IMG/VR virus record: IMGVR_UViG_3300030202_000426 | Location: 1 to 28,872 of that record | DNA length: 28,872 nt | Origin: a virus | Direction: 5' to 3' (one strand) | Part shown: positions 1 through 8,750 of the stretch, piece after piece | How the letters are laid out: every line of letters begins with the position of its first letter | How positions within the stretch are numbered: position 1 is the stretch's first letter | Made by a program: the position numbers and the translations under genes | The notes under the pieces: model-generated | Seen by the model: only the letters and a program-made list of their open reading frames with translations | Database searches by the model: none | Told to the model about the DNA's origin: nothing

Positions 1-6
1 AGTGGG

Positions 7-390
7 GTGATTAGTTTGGCTGCAGTCAAAACAAAAACAAAGATAGTCCCTGAAAAACAGGGGAACAACAGGGAAGTAGGATATAAGAAACCACCTGTTG
101 GAAAGCGATTTAAAAAAGGTACTTCAGGAAACCCTAAGGGCAGACCACCGAAAGAGTTCGCTTTAAATGATCATATAAGAGAAATAGCTAATCAACCTGT
201 GGGTAAAACCAAAAAGACTATGTTGGAGAATGTAGTAAACACAGTATATCAAGAAGCATTAAGTGGCAATATGACTGCTGTAAACTTCTTGGCAGATAGA
301 ATCTTGGGCAAACCAAGTCAAAGTATAGGGATCAAGGATATTTCAGATGAACCAATTAAGGTATTTGATATAGATGGATTGGACGATTGA
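7..390 (+). CDS. DUF5681-type protein, probable small terminase partner
   Basis: This is a 127-residue protein starting at GTG. The GTGA overlap with a TGA at 8-10 suggests translational coupling to an upstream gene outside the window. Residues about 25-48 hold the basic glycine/proline-rich signature of the DUF5681 domain (KRFKKGTSGNPKGRPPKE). This domain is commonly found directly upstream of phage large terminases. The remainder is helical and charged, with an acidic C-terminus (DIDGLDD). Its last 17 bases overlap the start of the large terminase. From position and domain I infer that it is the DNA-recognition (small) terminase subunit or an accessory packaging factor. The sequence does not show that directly. 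Confidence is high that it is a real gene and moderate on the role. Confidence 0.75.
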   Translation: MISLAAVKTKTKIVPEKQGNNREVGYKKPPVGKRFKKGTSGNPKGRPPKEFALNDHIREIANQPVGKTKKTMLENVVNTVYQEALSGNMTAVNFLADRILGKPSQSIGIKDISDEPIKVFDIDGLDD

Positions 391-1567
391 TGCCACAAGA
401 AAAGAAATTCTTAATGACAAGACAAGATACAAAATCTTATCATGTGGAAGAAGATGGGGTAAATCATACTTCTCAATTTTATTTTTATTGTCAAAATCTT
501 TTAAAGCAAATGAAAGAAGGTGGATTGTCTTTCCTACATATAGACAAGCTAAAATGGTATCTTGGAGTATCCTCAAAGACATTTTTGCAAAGAAAGAAGT
601 CAGTATTAATGAAACTGAATTATCTATTACACTTGACAATGGGGCAAAGATTGAACTCAAAGGGGCAGACAAACCCGATTCACTTCGTGGAGTATCAACA
701 ACAATGGTAGTGCTTGATGAGTACAGCTATATGAAAGAGAATGTGTGGGGAGAGATTATACAACCAACTTTAGCAGAAACAAAAGGTAATGCACTATTCG
801 TAGGAACTCCTACTGGTGTACAAAACCATTTTTACGATCTGTTTGTAAAAGGACAATCACAGAATAGTGATTACAAGTCCTGGCAGTTTACCACTTTAGA
901 TGGTGGCTTTATTTCTGAACAAGAAGTAGAGAATGCCAAAAAGAATTTAGATAAGAGAACTTTTGAACAAGAATATCTTGCAAGTTTTCTTACAGCTGCA
1001 AATAGAGCAGCATATAACTTTAACAGGGATTACCATTGTAAAGTAATGGAAAAATCTCCACGAATGTTTTGGGGAATCGACTTTGGGGTAGCATCATATA
1101 TGACTGCTATCCTAATGTGCGAGAATACTGCTGGAGAAGTCTATGTGTTTGATGAGATAGGATTACAGAACTCAAATACATTTGAATTGGCTAAGCTAAT
1201 GCAAGAAAAAGGTAGAGGATTACCAGTATATCCTGATCCAGCAGGTAAAGCAAGAACGAGTAATAGTACGAAATCAGATCATATGATATTACAAGAAGCT
1301 GGGTTTACAGTCATTAGTAAGAAAGCAAACCCAACTCAAAAGGATCGTTTAAATGCTTTGAATAAGATGTTAGAAGATGCTACTGGTAAGCATAAGCTGT
1401 TTATTAATCCTAAGTGTAAGAACACTATTAGAGATTTAGAACTTTGTACTATGGAGAATGGACAAATATTAAAAACAGAAACCTTATCACACTTCTTAGA
1501 TGCTTTATGTTATCCAATGGACTACCGATATGGCTTCAAAGGACAAGCAAAGGCGATAGAATGGTAG
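374..1567 (+). CDS. terL: Terminase large subunit (TerL)
   Basis: A 397-residue packaging motor that threads phage DNA into the prohead and cuts the concatemer. The ATPase part has a Walker A at residues 24-31 (CGRRWGKS), a Walker B at 111-116 (MVVLDE) and a coupling motif GTPTG at 144-148. The C-terminal RNase H-like nuclease starts near WGIDFG, with candidate metal-binding aspartates D236, D288 (YPDP) and D376 (HFLDALCY). All core motifs are present and the length is normal to slightly short for the family. It overlaps the upstream DUF5681 gene by 17 bases, with a weak AAGG about 11 bases before the ATG. The next small gene begins inside its last codons. Confidence 0.95.
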   Translation: MDWTIDATRKEILNDKTRYKILSCGRRWGKSYFSILFLLSKSFKANERRWIVFPTYRQAKMVSWSILKDIFAKKEVSINETELSITLDNGAKIELKGADKPDSLRGVSTTMVVLDEYSYMKENVWGEIIQPTLAETKGNALFVGTPTGVQNHFYDLFVKGQSQNSDYKSWQFTTLDGGFISEQEVENAKKNLDKRTFEQEYLASFLTAANRAAYNFNRDYHCKVMEKSPRMFWGIDFGVASYMTAILMCENTAGEVYVFDEIGLQNSNTFELAKLMQEKGRGLPVYPDPAGKARTSNSTKSDHMILQEAGFTVISKKANPTQKDRLNALNKMLEDATGKHKLFINPKCKNTIRDLELCTMENGQILKTETLSHFLDALCYPMDYRYGFKGQAKAIEW

Positions 1568-1749
1568 AGTTTAGTTTAGGGTTTTGTGTTGGGGTTATAG
1601 TTAGCATGATAGGTGCTATGGTATGGGGATACCGATTAAGTATAAAAGAAGACAAAGAAAATAAAGAACTCATCAAGGAGTTCACAGACAGATATATGGA
1701 CAATATGCAGTCTGATGAGATAAAATTTTATAAAAGGTATGAAACATGA
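1561..1749 (+). CDS. Small single-pass membrane protein
   Basis: A 62-residue protein starting with an ATG inside the end of the terminase gene. Residues about 5-24 form one hydrophobic segment (FSLGFCVGVIVSMIGAMVWG). A highly charged Lys/Glu/Asp-rich helical tail follows and most likely faces the cytoplasm. Its stop overlaps the portal start (ATGA), so it is embedded in the packaging operon. I recognise no family. Small membrane proteins in this position could be holin-like or act in membrane attachment during packaging, but nothing here decides that. The clean overlaps at both ends support it as a real gene. Confidence 0.65.
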   Translation: MVEFSLGFCVGVIVSMIGAMVWGYRLSIKEDKENKELIKEFTDRYMDNMQSDEIKFYKRYET

Positions 1750-3071
1750 TAATTTATAATTTAACAGAAAGAATGTTGCATGAACTTCTTATGGAAACCA
1801 TAGAAGAAGGACACAACTCAGAAATGGAAGAAAGAGAAAGATTGTTAGACTACTATGAAGGCATCAATCTTGAACATGATATTAAAGGATATTTTGATAG
1901 CGATAGTTTATCACAAATCCCACCAATGTATATCAATCTTGTAAGAAACATCATAAGTCGTAGAGCATTGGTATATCAACAAGCTCCAGTACGATATAAC
2001 GATAAGTACAATGAAGTCATTGGAGACTTAGATTCGTTTATGAAACAATTTGAGCAGCTTACTTACTTATTGGGTACAGAAGCACTATATACTCATTGGG
2101 ATGATGTAAATAAGAAACTTAAATATAGACCAATCCATTTCTTTACACCATTCTTTAAGCCAAACGAAGATGAACCTTTTGCTATTATGTATCAAGCAGA
2201 ATCACATCTACAAGCAAGAACAGAAGATGCACAATATATGTTTTGGAGTAAAGATACCGAAGATATGGAAGGGAAACACTTTATGATTAGCAGTAGAGGT
2301 AAGATTACTTCTATTGTTCCTGATGATAGAAATCCCTATGGAGATATACTGCCATTTAACATAGCACATAGACACCCATTCACAAGAGATTTTTTTAGAG
2401 AAGGAGCAAGTGATCTTGTAGATGGTATGCGATCCATTAACATTATGCTAACAGAATTAGCTTTACATGGCAGATTCCAATTAGGACAACCAGTCTTTAC
2501 AGGATTAGATACTGAACAACGAATTAACTTTGGACAAGACAAGGCATTGGTATTACCTGAAGGAGCAAACTTCCAGTATGCAACACCAAATGCCAATGTA
2601 CAATCAATGATTGAATCCACCAAGTATATGGTAGATAGTATTGCACAATCCAACAATGTAAGAATTAACTGGGCAGATAAGAGTCAAGAATCAGGACTAT
2701 CTAAGAAAATGAGTCAATTAGATTTAATGGATGCATTAAGAAGTGATACAGAACAAATCTACAGACCATTTGAGAAACAACAATTCCAAATTGCTAAAAG
2801 AATATGTGAAGTATCAGGTGGTATCAATCTTGGGGATCAGTTCAGTATAGATTTTGCTGAAAGAGAAGTGCCTATGAGTACAGATGAAGAAATCAAATAC
2901 TATTCTTGGGCATTCCAAAATGATTTAGAAACAAGACAATCTTATCTAAGAAAAAAGAATCCTGACTTACAGGAAGAAGAAATACAAGGCATTGTGGAAC
3001 AGATAGATGCAGAACAACCACAAGCACAAGAAGAAACATTAATAGACCAAATCATTAAAGCACAACAATAA
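1746..3071 (+). CDS. Portal protein
   Basis: A 441-residue protein between the large terminase and a MuF-like head protein, the normal site for the portal. The portal is a dodecameric ring at one capsid vertex through which DNA passes. Supporting features are an early 'LLDYYEGINLE' helix region, 'NLVRNIISRRALVYQQAP', a central beta-rich clip-like part, and the stretch 'GMRSINIMLTELALHGRFQLG' region followed by long helices. The C-terminus is glutamine/glutamate-rich. The size fits SPP1 gp6-like portals, though I assign that subfamily only loosely. The start overlaps the upstream stop (ATGA) and the stop overlaps the next start (TAATG), which indicates coupled translation. Confidence 0.85.
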   Translation: MIIYNLTERMLHELLMETIEEGHNSEMEERERLLDYYEGINLEHDIKGYFDSDSLSQIPPMYINLVRNIISRRALVYQQAPVRYNDKYNEVIGDLDSFMKQFEQLTYLLGTEALYTHWDDVNKKLKYRPIHFFTPFFKPNEDEPFAIMYQAESHLQARTEDAQYMFWSKDTEDMEGKHFMISSRGKITSIVPDDRNPYGDILPFNIAHRHPFTRDFFREGASDLVDGMRSINIMLTELALHGRFQLGQPVFTGLDTEQRINFGQDKALVLPEGANFQYATPNANVQSMIESTKYMVDSIAQSNNVRINWADKSQESGLSKKMSQLDLMDALRSDTEQIYRPFEKQQFQIAKRICEVSGGINLGDQFSIDFAEREVPMSTDEEIKYYSWAFQNDLETRQSYLRKKNPDLQEEEIQGIVEQIDAEQPQAQEETLIDQIIKAQQ

Positions 3072-3769
3072 TGGCTGAATTAGACTTCTATCAAAAAGAC
3101 ATGGAGAAAATCCAAAAGAAACTTCTTAGCAAGATTGAAAAAGTTCTTGCTGGATTAGAAGTGTTAGATGATGCAGGGTTGGCACAAGCATTTCAACAGA
3201 TTGACTTTGTTGATGATCTAAACAGATTAGGATTTCCTGCTTTGCTTGAAAAAGTAAAAGGAAGCTATGATAAAAATGTTATAAAAAACTTTGATTTATT
3301 AACTGCTACACAACGAACAAAACAAACAGTAACTGCAGTACAAGCAATAGAGATATTATCAATCTTGGATTTAAATACTATATCATCAGGAGTAACACGA
3401 TATGCTAATGAATTAAAGACTGCTATGTTTCGTGGATTACTAACTGGGCAAAGTTCTGCAAGTATTATGGAAGGACTTACAGCAACCTATGGAGTAGGTA
3501 AAGTATTAAGCAGTAAACAGCAAGTAGCATTATTAAATGATAGTTTTGCACGATTTGCAAGAACGACTACTGCAAAGTTATTTGAAGATGTACCTGAACA
3601 GAAGTTTGAATATGTTGGACCTAATGATACACAAACACGACCTTCTTGTGAAGCAACATTATTAATGCAAGGCGAAGGTATGACAATGGCAGAAATAGAA
3701 GCCAAAGCACCTGTAAGTTTTGCAGATGGTGGTGGATTTAACTGCAGACACGAATGGGTACCAGTATAA
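3071..3769 (+). CDS. Head morphogenesis protein, MuF / SPP1 gp7-like
   Basis: A 232-residue protein immediately after the portal. The C-terminal half has the conserved features of the phage Mu gpF / SPP1 gp7 minor head family: an arginine-rich helical stretch (FARFARTTTAKLF), then a 'PNDTQTRPSC' motif and a closing 'GGGFNCRHEWVPV'. The paired cysteines and histidine near the end are typical of this domain. Members are minor capsid proteins that bind the portal and help start prohead assembly, and some are ejected with the DNA. Starts and stops overlap both neighbours by one base, which suggests a single translational unit with the portal. Confidence 0.8.
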   Translation: MAELDFYQKDMEKIQKKLLSKIEKVLAGLEVLDDAGLAQAFQQIDFVDDLNRLGFPALLEKVKGSYDKNVIKNFDLLTATQRTKQTVTAVQAIEILSILDLNTISSGVTRYANELKTAMFRGLLTGQSSASIMEGLTATYGVGKVLSSKQQVALLNDSFARFARTTTAKLFEDVPEQKFEYVGPNDTQTRPSCEATLLMQGEGMTMAEIEAKAPVSFADGGGFNCRHEWVPV

Positions 3770-4209
3770 TGAAAGCATCTGACATAGCAAACTTTACCAA
3801 AACCAATTATGGTCAATTAGCTTCTCATGCAAGAGGATTGATTGTTAAAGACATGAACGATGGTGTCATGCAGAATGGTATCAAGTATTATAATAGAAAT
3901 AAAGCATCTGAAGAATATGCAAAGAAAAAAGCAACAGGTGCATTAGGAAAATTTAGAAAGAGTGATAGAGTAACCATGTTATTAAGTGGTGAAACAGCAA
4001 GAAGAATAAGACCTGAAGGCAAAAAAGATAGAGCCACCTTAGTTTTTGAAAGAGGAACTATTGTTGAAGCCAATGAAGATAGAGGGTATAAGATAGCAGA
4101 TTTAAGTCCAAAGAATAGAGATAAGTCTGCAGTATTCTTGCAAAGAATTGTTGATAGGAATGTGAAGAAATATGAAAGCAAACCTATCAAGATTAAAATA
4201 GGTAAATAA
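3769..4209 (+). CDS. Small virion morphogenesis protein (family uncertain)
   Basis: A 146-residue basic protein. I place the start at the ATG overlapping the upstream TAA by one base, not at an in-frame ATG 15 bases earlier, because one-base overlaps are the rule in this operon. It has a tyrosine/lysine-rich helical N-terminal half and a central 'LLSGETARRIRPEG' followed by beta-like segments. The position between the MuF-like protein and the scaffold, and the basic 'SGETARRI' region, recall the Mu gpG-like or HK97 gp10-like morphogenesis proteins that work at the head-tail interface. I could not match it to one family, so the role is inferred from neighbours. Confidence 0.55.
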   Translation: MKASDIANFTKTNYGQLASHARGLIVKDMNDGVMQNGIKYYNRNKASEEYAKKKATGALGKFRKSDRVTMLLSGETARRIRPEGKKDRATLVFERGTIVEANEDRGYKIADLSPKNRDKSAVFLQRIVDRNVKKYESKPIKIKIGK

Positions 4210-4223
4210 CACAGGAGGGCAGA

Positions 4224-4769
4224 ATGTCCGAAGAAAATGTAAAAGTAGAAGAACAAGCAGTAGCAGAAACTCCTACACAGGAAAATACTGATAATCAATC
4301 AGAAGTCGGTAGTTTAATTGCAGAAAGCAAGAAATACAGACAAAGAAGCCAAGCAGCAGAAGCTGAGTTGAAAGAACTCAAAGACAACCTCAAACTTCAA
4401 GAACAAAAACAACTTGAAGAAAAAGAGGAGTTTAAATCTTTGTATGAAAAGATGAAGGAAGAAAACTCACAGTTAAAACCTGTAGTAGAACAATTCCAGA
4501 TCCAAGAAAAACAAAGACGAGAACATCTGCTGTCCCAACTTTCAGATGAAGATCAAGAAATCTATACAGACCTGCCAACAATTAAGTTGGAAAAGCACAT
4601 TGAAAGATTGGGAAATAAAAAAGTGCAAATATCTGATGCTAAAGAGGTTACTTCAAGTGGAAAGTTTGCTGGAAATAGCAAATGGAATGATTTGTCAGAA
4701 AAAGACAAACAGGAAGCAAGAAAGAACCCTAAACTTTGGAAGCAGATAGTAGATGGCTATAGAAATTAA
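4224..4769 (+). CDS. Capsid scaffolding protein
   Basis: A 181-residue, extremely charged protein behind a strong AGGAGG site and directly upstream of the major capsid gene, the standard place for a scaffold. Residues about 30-110 are predicted coiled coil, with heptad-like Leu spacing in a Glu/Lys/Gln background (AEAELKELKDNLKLQEQKQL). The C-terminal part carries 'KWNDLSEKDKQEARKNP', a short basic helix of the kind that binds coat protein in P22- or SPP1-type scaffolds. Scaffolds guide prohead assembly and leave before or during DNA packaging. No protease gene is visible nearby, so it may exit intact. The role rests on composition and position. Confidence 0.8.
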   Translation: MSEENVKVEEQAVAETPTQENTDNQSEVGSLIAESKKYRQRSQAAEAELKELKDNLKLQEQKQLEEKEEFKSLYEKMKEENSQLKPVVEQFQIQEKQRREHLLSQLSDEDQEIYTDLPTIKLEKHIERLGNKKVQISDAKEVTSSGKFAGNSKWNDLSEKDKQEARKNPKLWKQIVDGYRN

Positions 4770-4792
4770 AACCTTAAAAGGAGAGTAATAAA

Positions 4793-5905
4793 ATGGCTGA
4801 TGGAAATGTAACAACAACTACAGCTGCTGAATAGAATTGGCTGCTATAAATCGCTGAATTAAGCTGGAACCCTAAGTCGAGAGATATGGGAATCAGAACC
4901 GAAGGATAATTAAAGATTATTCAGGGGCAGAGCATAGAAGTTGAAAAGATATAATACTTCCAAGAGACAGCGACACATAAAGGTTAGCCCCCTTATAGTG
5001 AAAAGATATGCCGAACTATATTGAAAGATATAGAAGTCAATGATAAAAAACTTTGACGATAACAACTGAATTTTATTCCTGAAATGTGGAGAGATGCGAT
5101 TCTTGACTATGCTGAAAGACAATTTCAGTTAAGAAATCAAGTTCTTGACTTTTCAAGTATGTTAGCAGATGGTGGGGACATTCTAAATATACCTAAGGTT
5201 ACTGAAGAAACTGCTGCAGCTAAATCTGCAGGATCGGCAGTAACATATACTAACAACACAGATGGTGTAATTCAACTTGCAGTTGATCAACATCATTACG
5301 AAGCTAAAAGAATCGAGGACATCGTAAGAGTTCAAGAATCTGCAGACTTATTTGGTGCTTATGCAAAATCAATGGGTTATGCTTTAGCTAAAAAAGTAGA
5401 AAATTACTTAGCAGTAGATATTTTACAATCTGCTACTGGTAACGATACTGCTTTAAGTTCTGACAATGTATTTACAACTGCATTAATCAGAACTGGTTTA
5501 CAAAAACTACTTGATGCAGGACACGACTATACTGATGGAGAACACTTTTTCTATTGTTCGCCAGCAACTTATATGTCATTACTATCTCTTGGTGACTTCT
5601 CAGAAGCACAAAAAAGAGGAGATGCTGAAAATCCTAATGTTTCAGGTCGTATTATCAATGCTTATGGATTAGAAGTATATCCAAGCACAGATTGGGACGA
5701 CGATGGTGGATCAGGCGATGAAACTGCAACGATCTTTAACAGAAATAGTGTTTACTATGCACAACAGATAGCTCCTCGTGTTCAAAGTTCTTATGATCTT
5801 GACCATTTGAGTACCTCAGTTGTAGCAGATGTACTATTCGGTGCAGCATTATCTCATGCTGCTAACTCAACATCATTAGGTGTTGTGAACTTCACAAATC
5901 CATAA
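4793..5905 (+). CDS. Major capsid protein, split by a group I intron (join 4793-4828, 5069-5905)
   Basis: This is the HK97-fold coat protein. Read straight through, the gene hits TAG after 13 codons. Removing 4829-5068 joins exon 1 (12 codons, MADGNVTTTTAA) in frame to exon 2 (NFIPEMWRDAIL...), giving a 290-residue protein. The junction reads TTTTAANFIPEMW, which matches the N-terminal signature I know from many marine phage capsids (TAANFIPE.W). Exon 1 starts after AAAGGAG with an ATG at 4793. An ATG at 5084 inside exon 2 lacks a ribosome binding site and would remove the conserved N-terminus, so I reject it as the start. The rest has the expected pattern: an N-arm, 'VRVQESADLFGAYAKSMG' region helices, and 'FYCSPATYMSLLSLGDF'. 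A hairpin follows the stop. Confidence 0.9.
4829..5068 (+). ncRNA. Group I self-splicing intron (IA-like, no ORF)
   Basis: A 240-nt intervening RNA in the capsid gene. Pairings found by eye: P1, exon 4822-4828 (AGCUGCU) with guide 4839-4845 (GGCUGCU), one U/U mismatch and a terminal U.G at the 5' splice site; P10, 4833-4838 (AGAAUU) with exon 2 5069-5074 (AAUUUU), six pairs; P3, 4851-4856 (UCGCUG) with 4968-4973 (CAGCGA), six Watson-Crick pairs; P4, 4864-4866 with 4894-4896; P5, 4870-4872 with 4888-4890; a P6 extension, 4905-4910 with 4916-4921; P7, 4932-4936 (GCAUA) with 5007-5011 (UAUGC); P7.1, 4937-4941 with 4956-4960; P8 around 4974-5000; P9, 5016-5021 with 5028-5033; P9.1, 5036-5040 with 5053-5057. 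The intron ends in G5068. R-like (GGGCAGAGCAUAG) and S-like (AAAAGAUAUGCC) core segments are present. P7.1 points to subgroup IA. There is no homing endonuclease. Confidence 0.9.
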
Positions 5906-5930
5906 TTTAGGATAAGTGAAAATCGGTTAA

Positions 5931-5960
5931 ATATGGGGCTAATTTCGGTTAGCCCTATAT
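5931..5960 (+). terminator. Stem-loop after the capsid gene
   Basis: A 12-bp inverted repeat, 5931-5942 with 5949-5960, has one G.U pair and a 6-base UUUCGG loop. It lies 25 bases after the capsid stop. No clear T-run follows (TACCATAAAAAAG), so it may be a partial terminator, or an RNA-stabilising structure that raises capsid mRNA relative to downstream genes. The fold is seen directly and its effect is inferred. Confidence 0.6.
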
Positions 5961-5992
5961 TACCATAAAAAAGTAATTTGAAGGAGATTTAA

Positions 5993-6220
5993 ATGCCATT
6001 ATACGACTATAAATGTGATTGTGGAAAAGTTTTTGAGGTGCATCAACCTATAAATGATGAAAAATACAAGAATTGTTCTGAAGTCAAGCAATTAGAATGT
6101 GATAATCCTAAACAGCTTGAAAGACTCATAGGCAAACCTGCCATATTTTCTGATGACATCGGTAGAGGTCATAAACGAATGAAAGATAAAGATTTATATA
6201 AGGAATTAGACATTGAGTAG
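5993..6220 (+). CDS. FmdB-like zinc-ribbon protein
   Basis: A 75-residue protein behind AAGGAG. The N-terminus 'MPLYDYKCDCGKVFEVHQPI' is characteristic of the FmdB/CxxC zinc-ribbon family ('MPIYEY.C..C...FE'). Here the cysteines are C8, C10, C28 and C36, so the first knuckle is CxC and the second is widely spaced. Zinc binding is likely but slightly non-canonical. The later 'LERLIGKPAIFSDD' also fits the family's usual 'R.I..PA..F' ending. Proteins of this type occur in many phage head modules just after the coat gene, with no known function. The gene ends 8 bases inside the following fibre gene. Confidence 0.75.
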   Translation: MPLYDYKCDCGKVFEVHQPINDEKYKNCSEVKQLECDNPKQLERLIGKPAIFSDDIGRGHKRMKDKDLYKELDIE

Positions 6221-8750
6221 TAATACCAATATAGGGAATACACCTGTAAATCAGGGATATGTTCAGCTAATTCATACTGGAGAAACTGGGGGAATAGATG
6301 GAACACTTCGTACTTTGTATGATGGTGATGGGACTGCATCAGATTTACAGATTGCAAGTAACAAAGTTAAAGTATCTACTGAATTGTATATCGGTAGCAA
6401 GACTGCAACTGAATTTATCCAAGATATTGTGGGGGATATGTTCACAACAGGTAGCTATACAAACATTACTACCACTTATGACGATACTAATGGAAATATT
6501 GATCTAAATGCAAGTGGAGATGTAACTCTAAGTAATTCAGTAACCTTATCAAACAAAACTTTAGCTGCCCCAACCTTAACTGGTACAACACAAGGGGCAA
6601 GTATCACTTTATCAGGGGATTTAACAGTAAATGGAACAACCACTACTGTAAACCAAACCAATTTAGATGTATCAGATAATATTATAGGATTAAATCGTGG
6701 AGCAGGTTCTAATGCTAACGATTCAGGATTGATCATAGAACGAGGTAGTACAGGAGATAATGCAGCAATTATATGGGACGAATCTGCTGATAAATTTACT
6801 TTAGGTACAACGACTTCTACACCAAGTGCTACAGGGGACTTAACTATATCTACTGGAACATTAGTAGCAGCTTTAGAAGGTAATGCAGATACTGCAACAA
6901 AGATTGCATCTATTACAAATAGTAATATTGTACAACTAACAAGTTCTCAAACACTATCAAATAAAACATTAACCAGTCCAATTATTGATAGTGTAACCAT
7001 TTCAACGATCCAAACAGGAAGTGAATCCTTTGCAGATAATGATACTTCTTTAATGACTTCTGCAGCAATACAAGATAAAATTACTTCTTATGGCTATGTA
7101 ACAAGTAGTGGAATATCATTTGATGGTTCAACTGCTAATGGTGTTCTTACTTTCAAAGATTCAGATGAAGCAACAGTAGAATCAACTCTTACTTGGTCAG
7201 GTACTTATTTAGATATAACATCAAACGATGGTGCTGAAGGTGGAGTAAGACTTAATAAATCTACTATGGATGGTACTCATATTAGATACCATATATCACA
7301 TAGAGATGATAATCAAACTTTGATTGTTTATTCTTATGATGGCACTACATTTAGAAACTGGATAACTCTTGATGAGCCAAATGCTTTATTGAAATTAGGT
7401 AGTAATAGTTCAGCATTATGCGATATTGATGCAAGTGGTAATTTTAAGGTTTTTTCACACTTAGAACTTCCTTATGGAGAAATTAATGATTCAGGAACTG
7501 ATTTAAATATTGTAGGAACAAATGCAGTTACTTTAGGAACTGAAAGTGGAACTGCTTTAACAATACCAAATGCTTCTACTAATGTCGGCATAGGAGAAAC
7601 CAGTCCTGAAGCTAAGCTACACATTAAAAATGCTTCTGCTGGAACATTTACTGCAAGTAATTCACAACTATTAATAGAGAATAATACTACTGTTAGATTA
7701 AGTATGGTAAGTCCTGCTGCTAATGGTTGTAAAATAGAATTTGGGGATATTAATGACCAAGATGTTGGTATGATTAATTATGACCATTCAAATAATTATA
7801 TGGCATTTACTACCAATGCTTCTGAAAAGATGAGAATAAACTCATCAGGTAGTGTCTTAATAGGAACTTCAAACACAGGATGGGATGGAGATGCTGATAA
7901 TCTTGTAGTAGGTAGTGGTAGTGGTAATAATGGTATGACTATCTATGCAGGAAGTTCTAACTTTTCACAAATCAACTTTGCAGATAGTAATAGTGGTGCA
8001 GGTAGATATACTGGAGTGTTAAGATATACACATAGTACAAATGCTATGTCTTTTCATACAAACGATGGTGCTGAAAGAATGAGAATAAACTCATCAGGAA
8101 ATATTGCAATCGGCATTTCGGCTGCAAAAACAAAGTTAGATGTAGAAAATACAACTGCACCTACTTTGGATAATGATACTCATGCAGGAGAAGCAATATT
8201 TATAAGAAGTGGTGGTTCTGCTGGAGATGGTAATGTTCAAGCAGTATTAGCATTTGGTAAAGCAGATGGTTCATCAAGAAGAAGTGGTAGTGCGATTGCA
8301 TCTGTTCAAGTGGATAGTGATGCAGATAAAGTCGGAGTAGGATTTTATACTTCTGACAGTTCTGCTTCATCACAAACAATGGATTTGAGAATGCTACTAA
8401 ATCATACTGGTAATCTTCATGTTGATGCTGATGTAGTAGCTTTTTCCACTTCAGTATCAGATGAAAAGTTAAAAGACAATGTTAAAACAATAAGTAATCC
8501 TCTTGATAAAGTAATGGCATTAAGGGGAGTTGAATTTGACTGGAATAAAGGCAATAGAAAAGGACAAAAAGATTTAGGGTTAATTGCCCAAGAAGTAGAA
8601 AAAGTTTTACCTGAAATCGTCAGGGAAAAGAAAATGGCTTTTATTGATAACGAAACATATAAAACGATTGATTACGATAAAGTAGTTGGTGTTTTAATAG
8701 AAGCAATTAAAGAACAACAACAACAAATAGAGGAATTAAAAAATGGCTAA
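6213..8750 (+). CDS. Tail fibre / spike with C-terminal S74 intramolecular chaperone
   Basis: An 845-residue structural protein. The probable start is TTG at 6213, behind AAGGAA. No in-frame ATG lies near the beginning, and the coding frame overlaps the upstream gene by 8 bases. The body is beta-rich with repeated fibre motifs: 'LSNKTLAAPTLTGT' and 'LSNKTLTSPIID' near the N-terminal third, and two copies of '(E)(K/R)MRINSSG' near residues 545 and 625. The C-terminus has the Peptidase_S74 chaperone: 'SDEKLKDNVKTI', 'GLIAQEVEKVLPEIV', 'TIDYDKVVGVLIEAIKEQQQ'. This domain folds the trimer and then cleaves itself off at the Ser of the SDEKLK motif. The protein probably binds the host surface. Its place among head genes is unusual. 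Confidence 0.9.
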   Translation: MSSNTNIGNTPVNQGYVQLIHTGETGGIDGTLRTLYDGDGTASDLQIASNKVKVSTELYIGSKTATEFIQDIVGDMFTTGSYTNITTTYDDTNGNIDLNASGDVTLSNSVTLSNKTLAAPTLTGTTQGASITLSGDLTVNGTTTTVNQTNLDVSDNIIGLNRGAGSNANDSGLIIERGSTGDNAAIIWDESADKFTLGTTTSTPSATGDLTISTGTLVAALEGNADTATKIASITNSNIVQLTSSQTLSNKTLTSPIIDSVTISTIQTGSESFADNDTSLMTSAAIQDKITSYGYVTSSGISFDGSTANGVLTFKDSDEATVESTLTWSGTYLDITSNDGAEGGVRLNKSTMDGTHIRYHISHRDDNQTLIVYSYDGTTFRNWITLDEPNALLKLGSNSSALCDIDASGNFKVFSHLELPYGEINDSGTDLNIVGTNAVTLGTESGTALTIPNASTNVGIGETSPEAKLHIKNASAGTFTASNSQLLIENNTTVRLSMVSPAANGCKIEFGDINDQDVGMINYDHSNNYMAFTTNASEKMRINSSGSVLIGTSNTGWDGDADNLVVGSGSGNNGMTIYAGSSNFSQINFADSNSGAGRYTGVLRYTHSTNAMSFHTNDGAERMRINSSGNIAIGISAAKTKLDVENTTAPTLDNDTHAGEAIFIRSGGSAGDGNVQAVLAFGKADGSSRRSGSAIASVQVDSDADKVGVGFYTSDSSASSQTMDLRMLLNHTGNLHVDADVVAFSTSVSDEKLKDNVKTISNPLDKVMALRGVEFDWNKGNRKGQKDLGLIAQEVEKVLPEIVREKKMAFIDNETYKTIDYDKVVGVLIEAIKEQQQQIEELKNG

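Noticed and set aside
4793-4833. Capsid gene as a pseudogene or with read-through of the TAG
   Set aside because: The interruption is bounded by group I splice signals with P1, P10, P3 and P7 pairing, and removal restores a known capsid N-terminus in frame. Read-through would meet further stops within the intervening segment.
5084-5905. Capsid starting at the internal ATG 5084
   Set aside because: There is no ribosome binding site, and it would lose the conserved TTTTAANFIPE start that the spliced form has.
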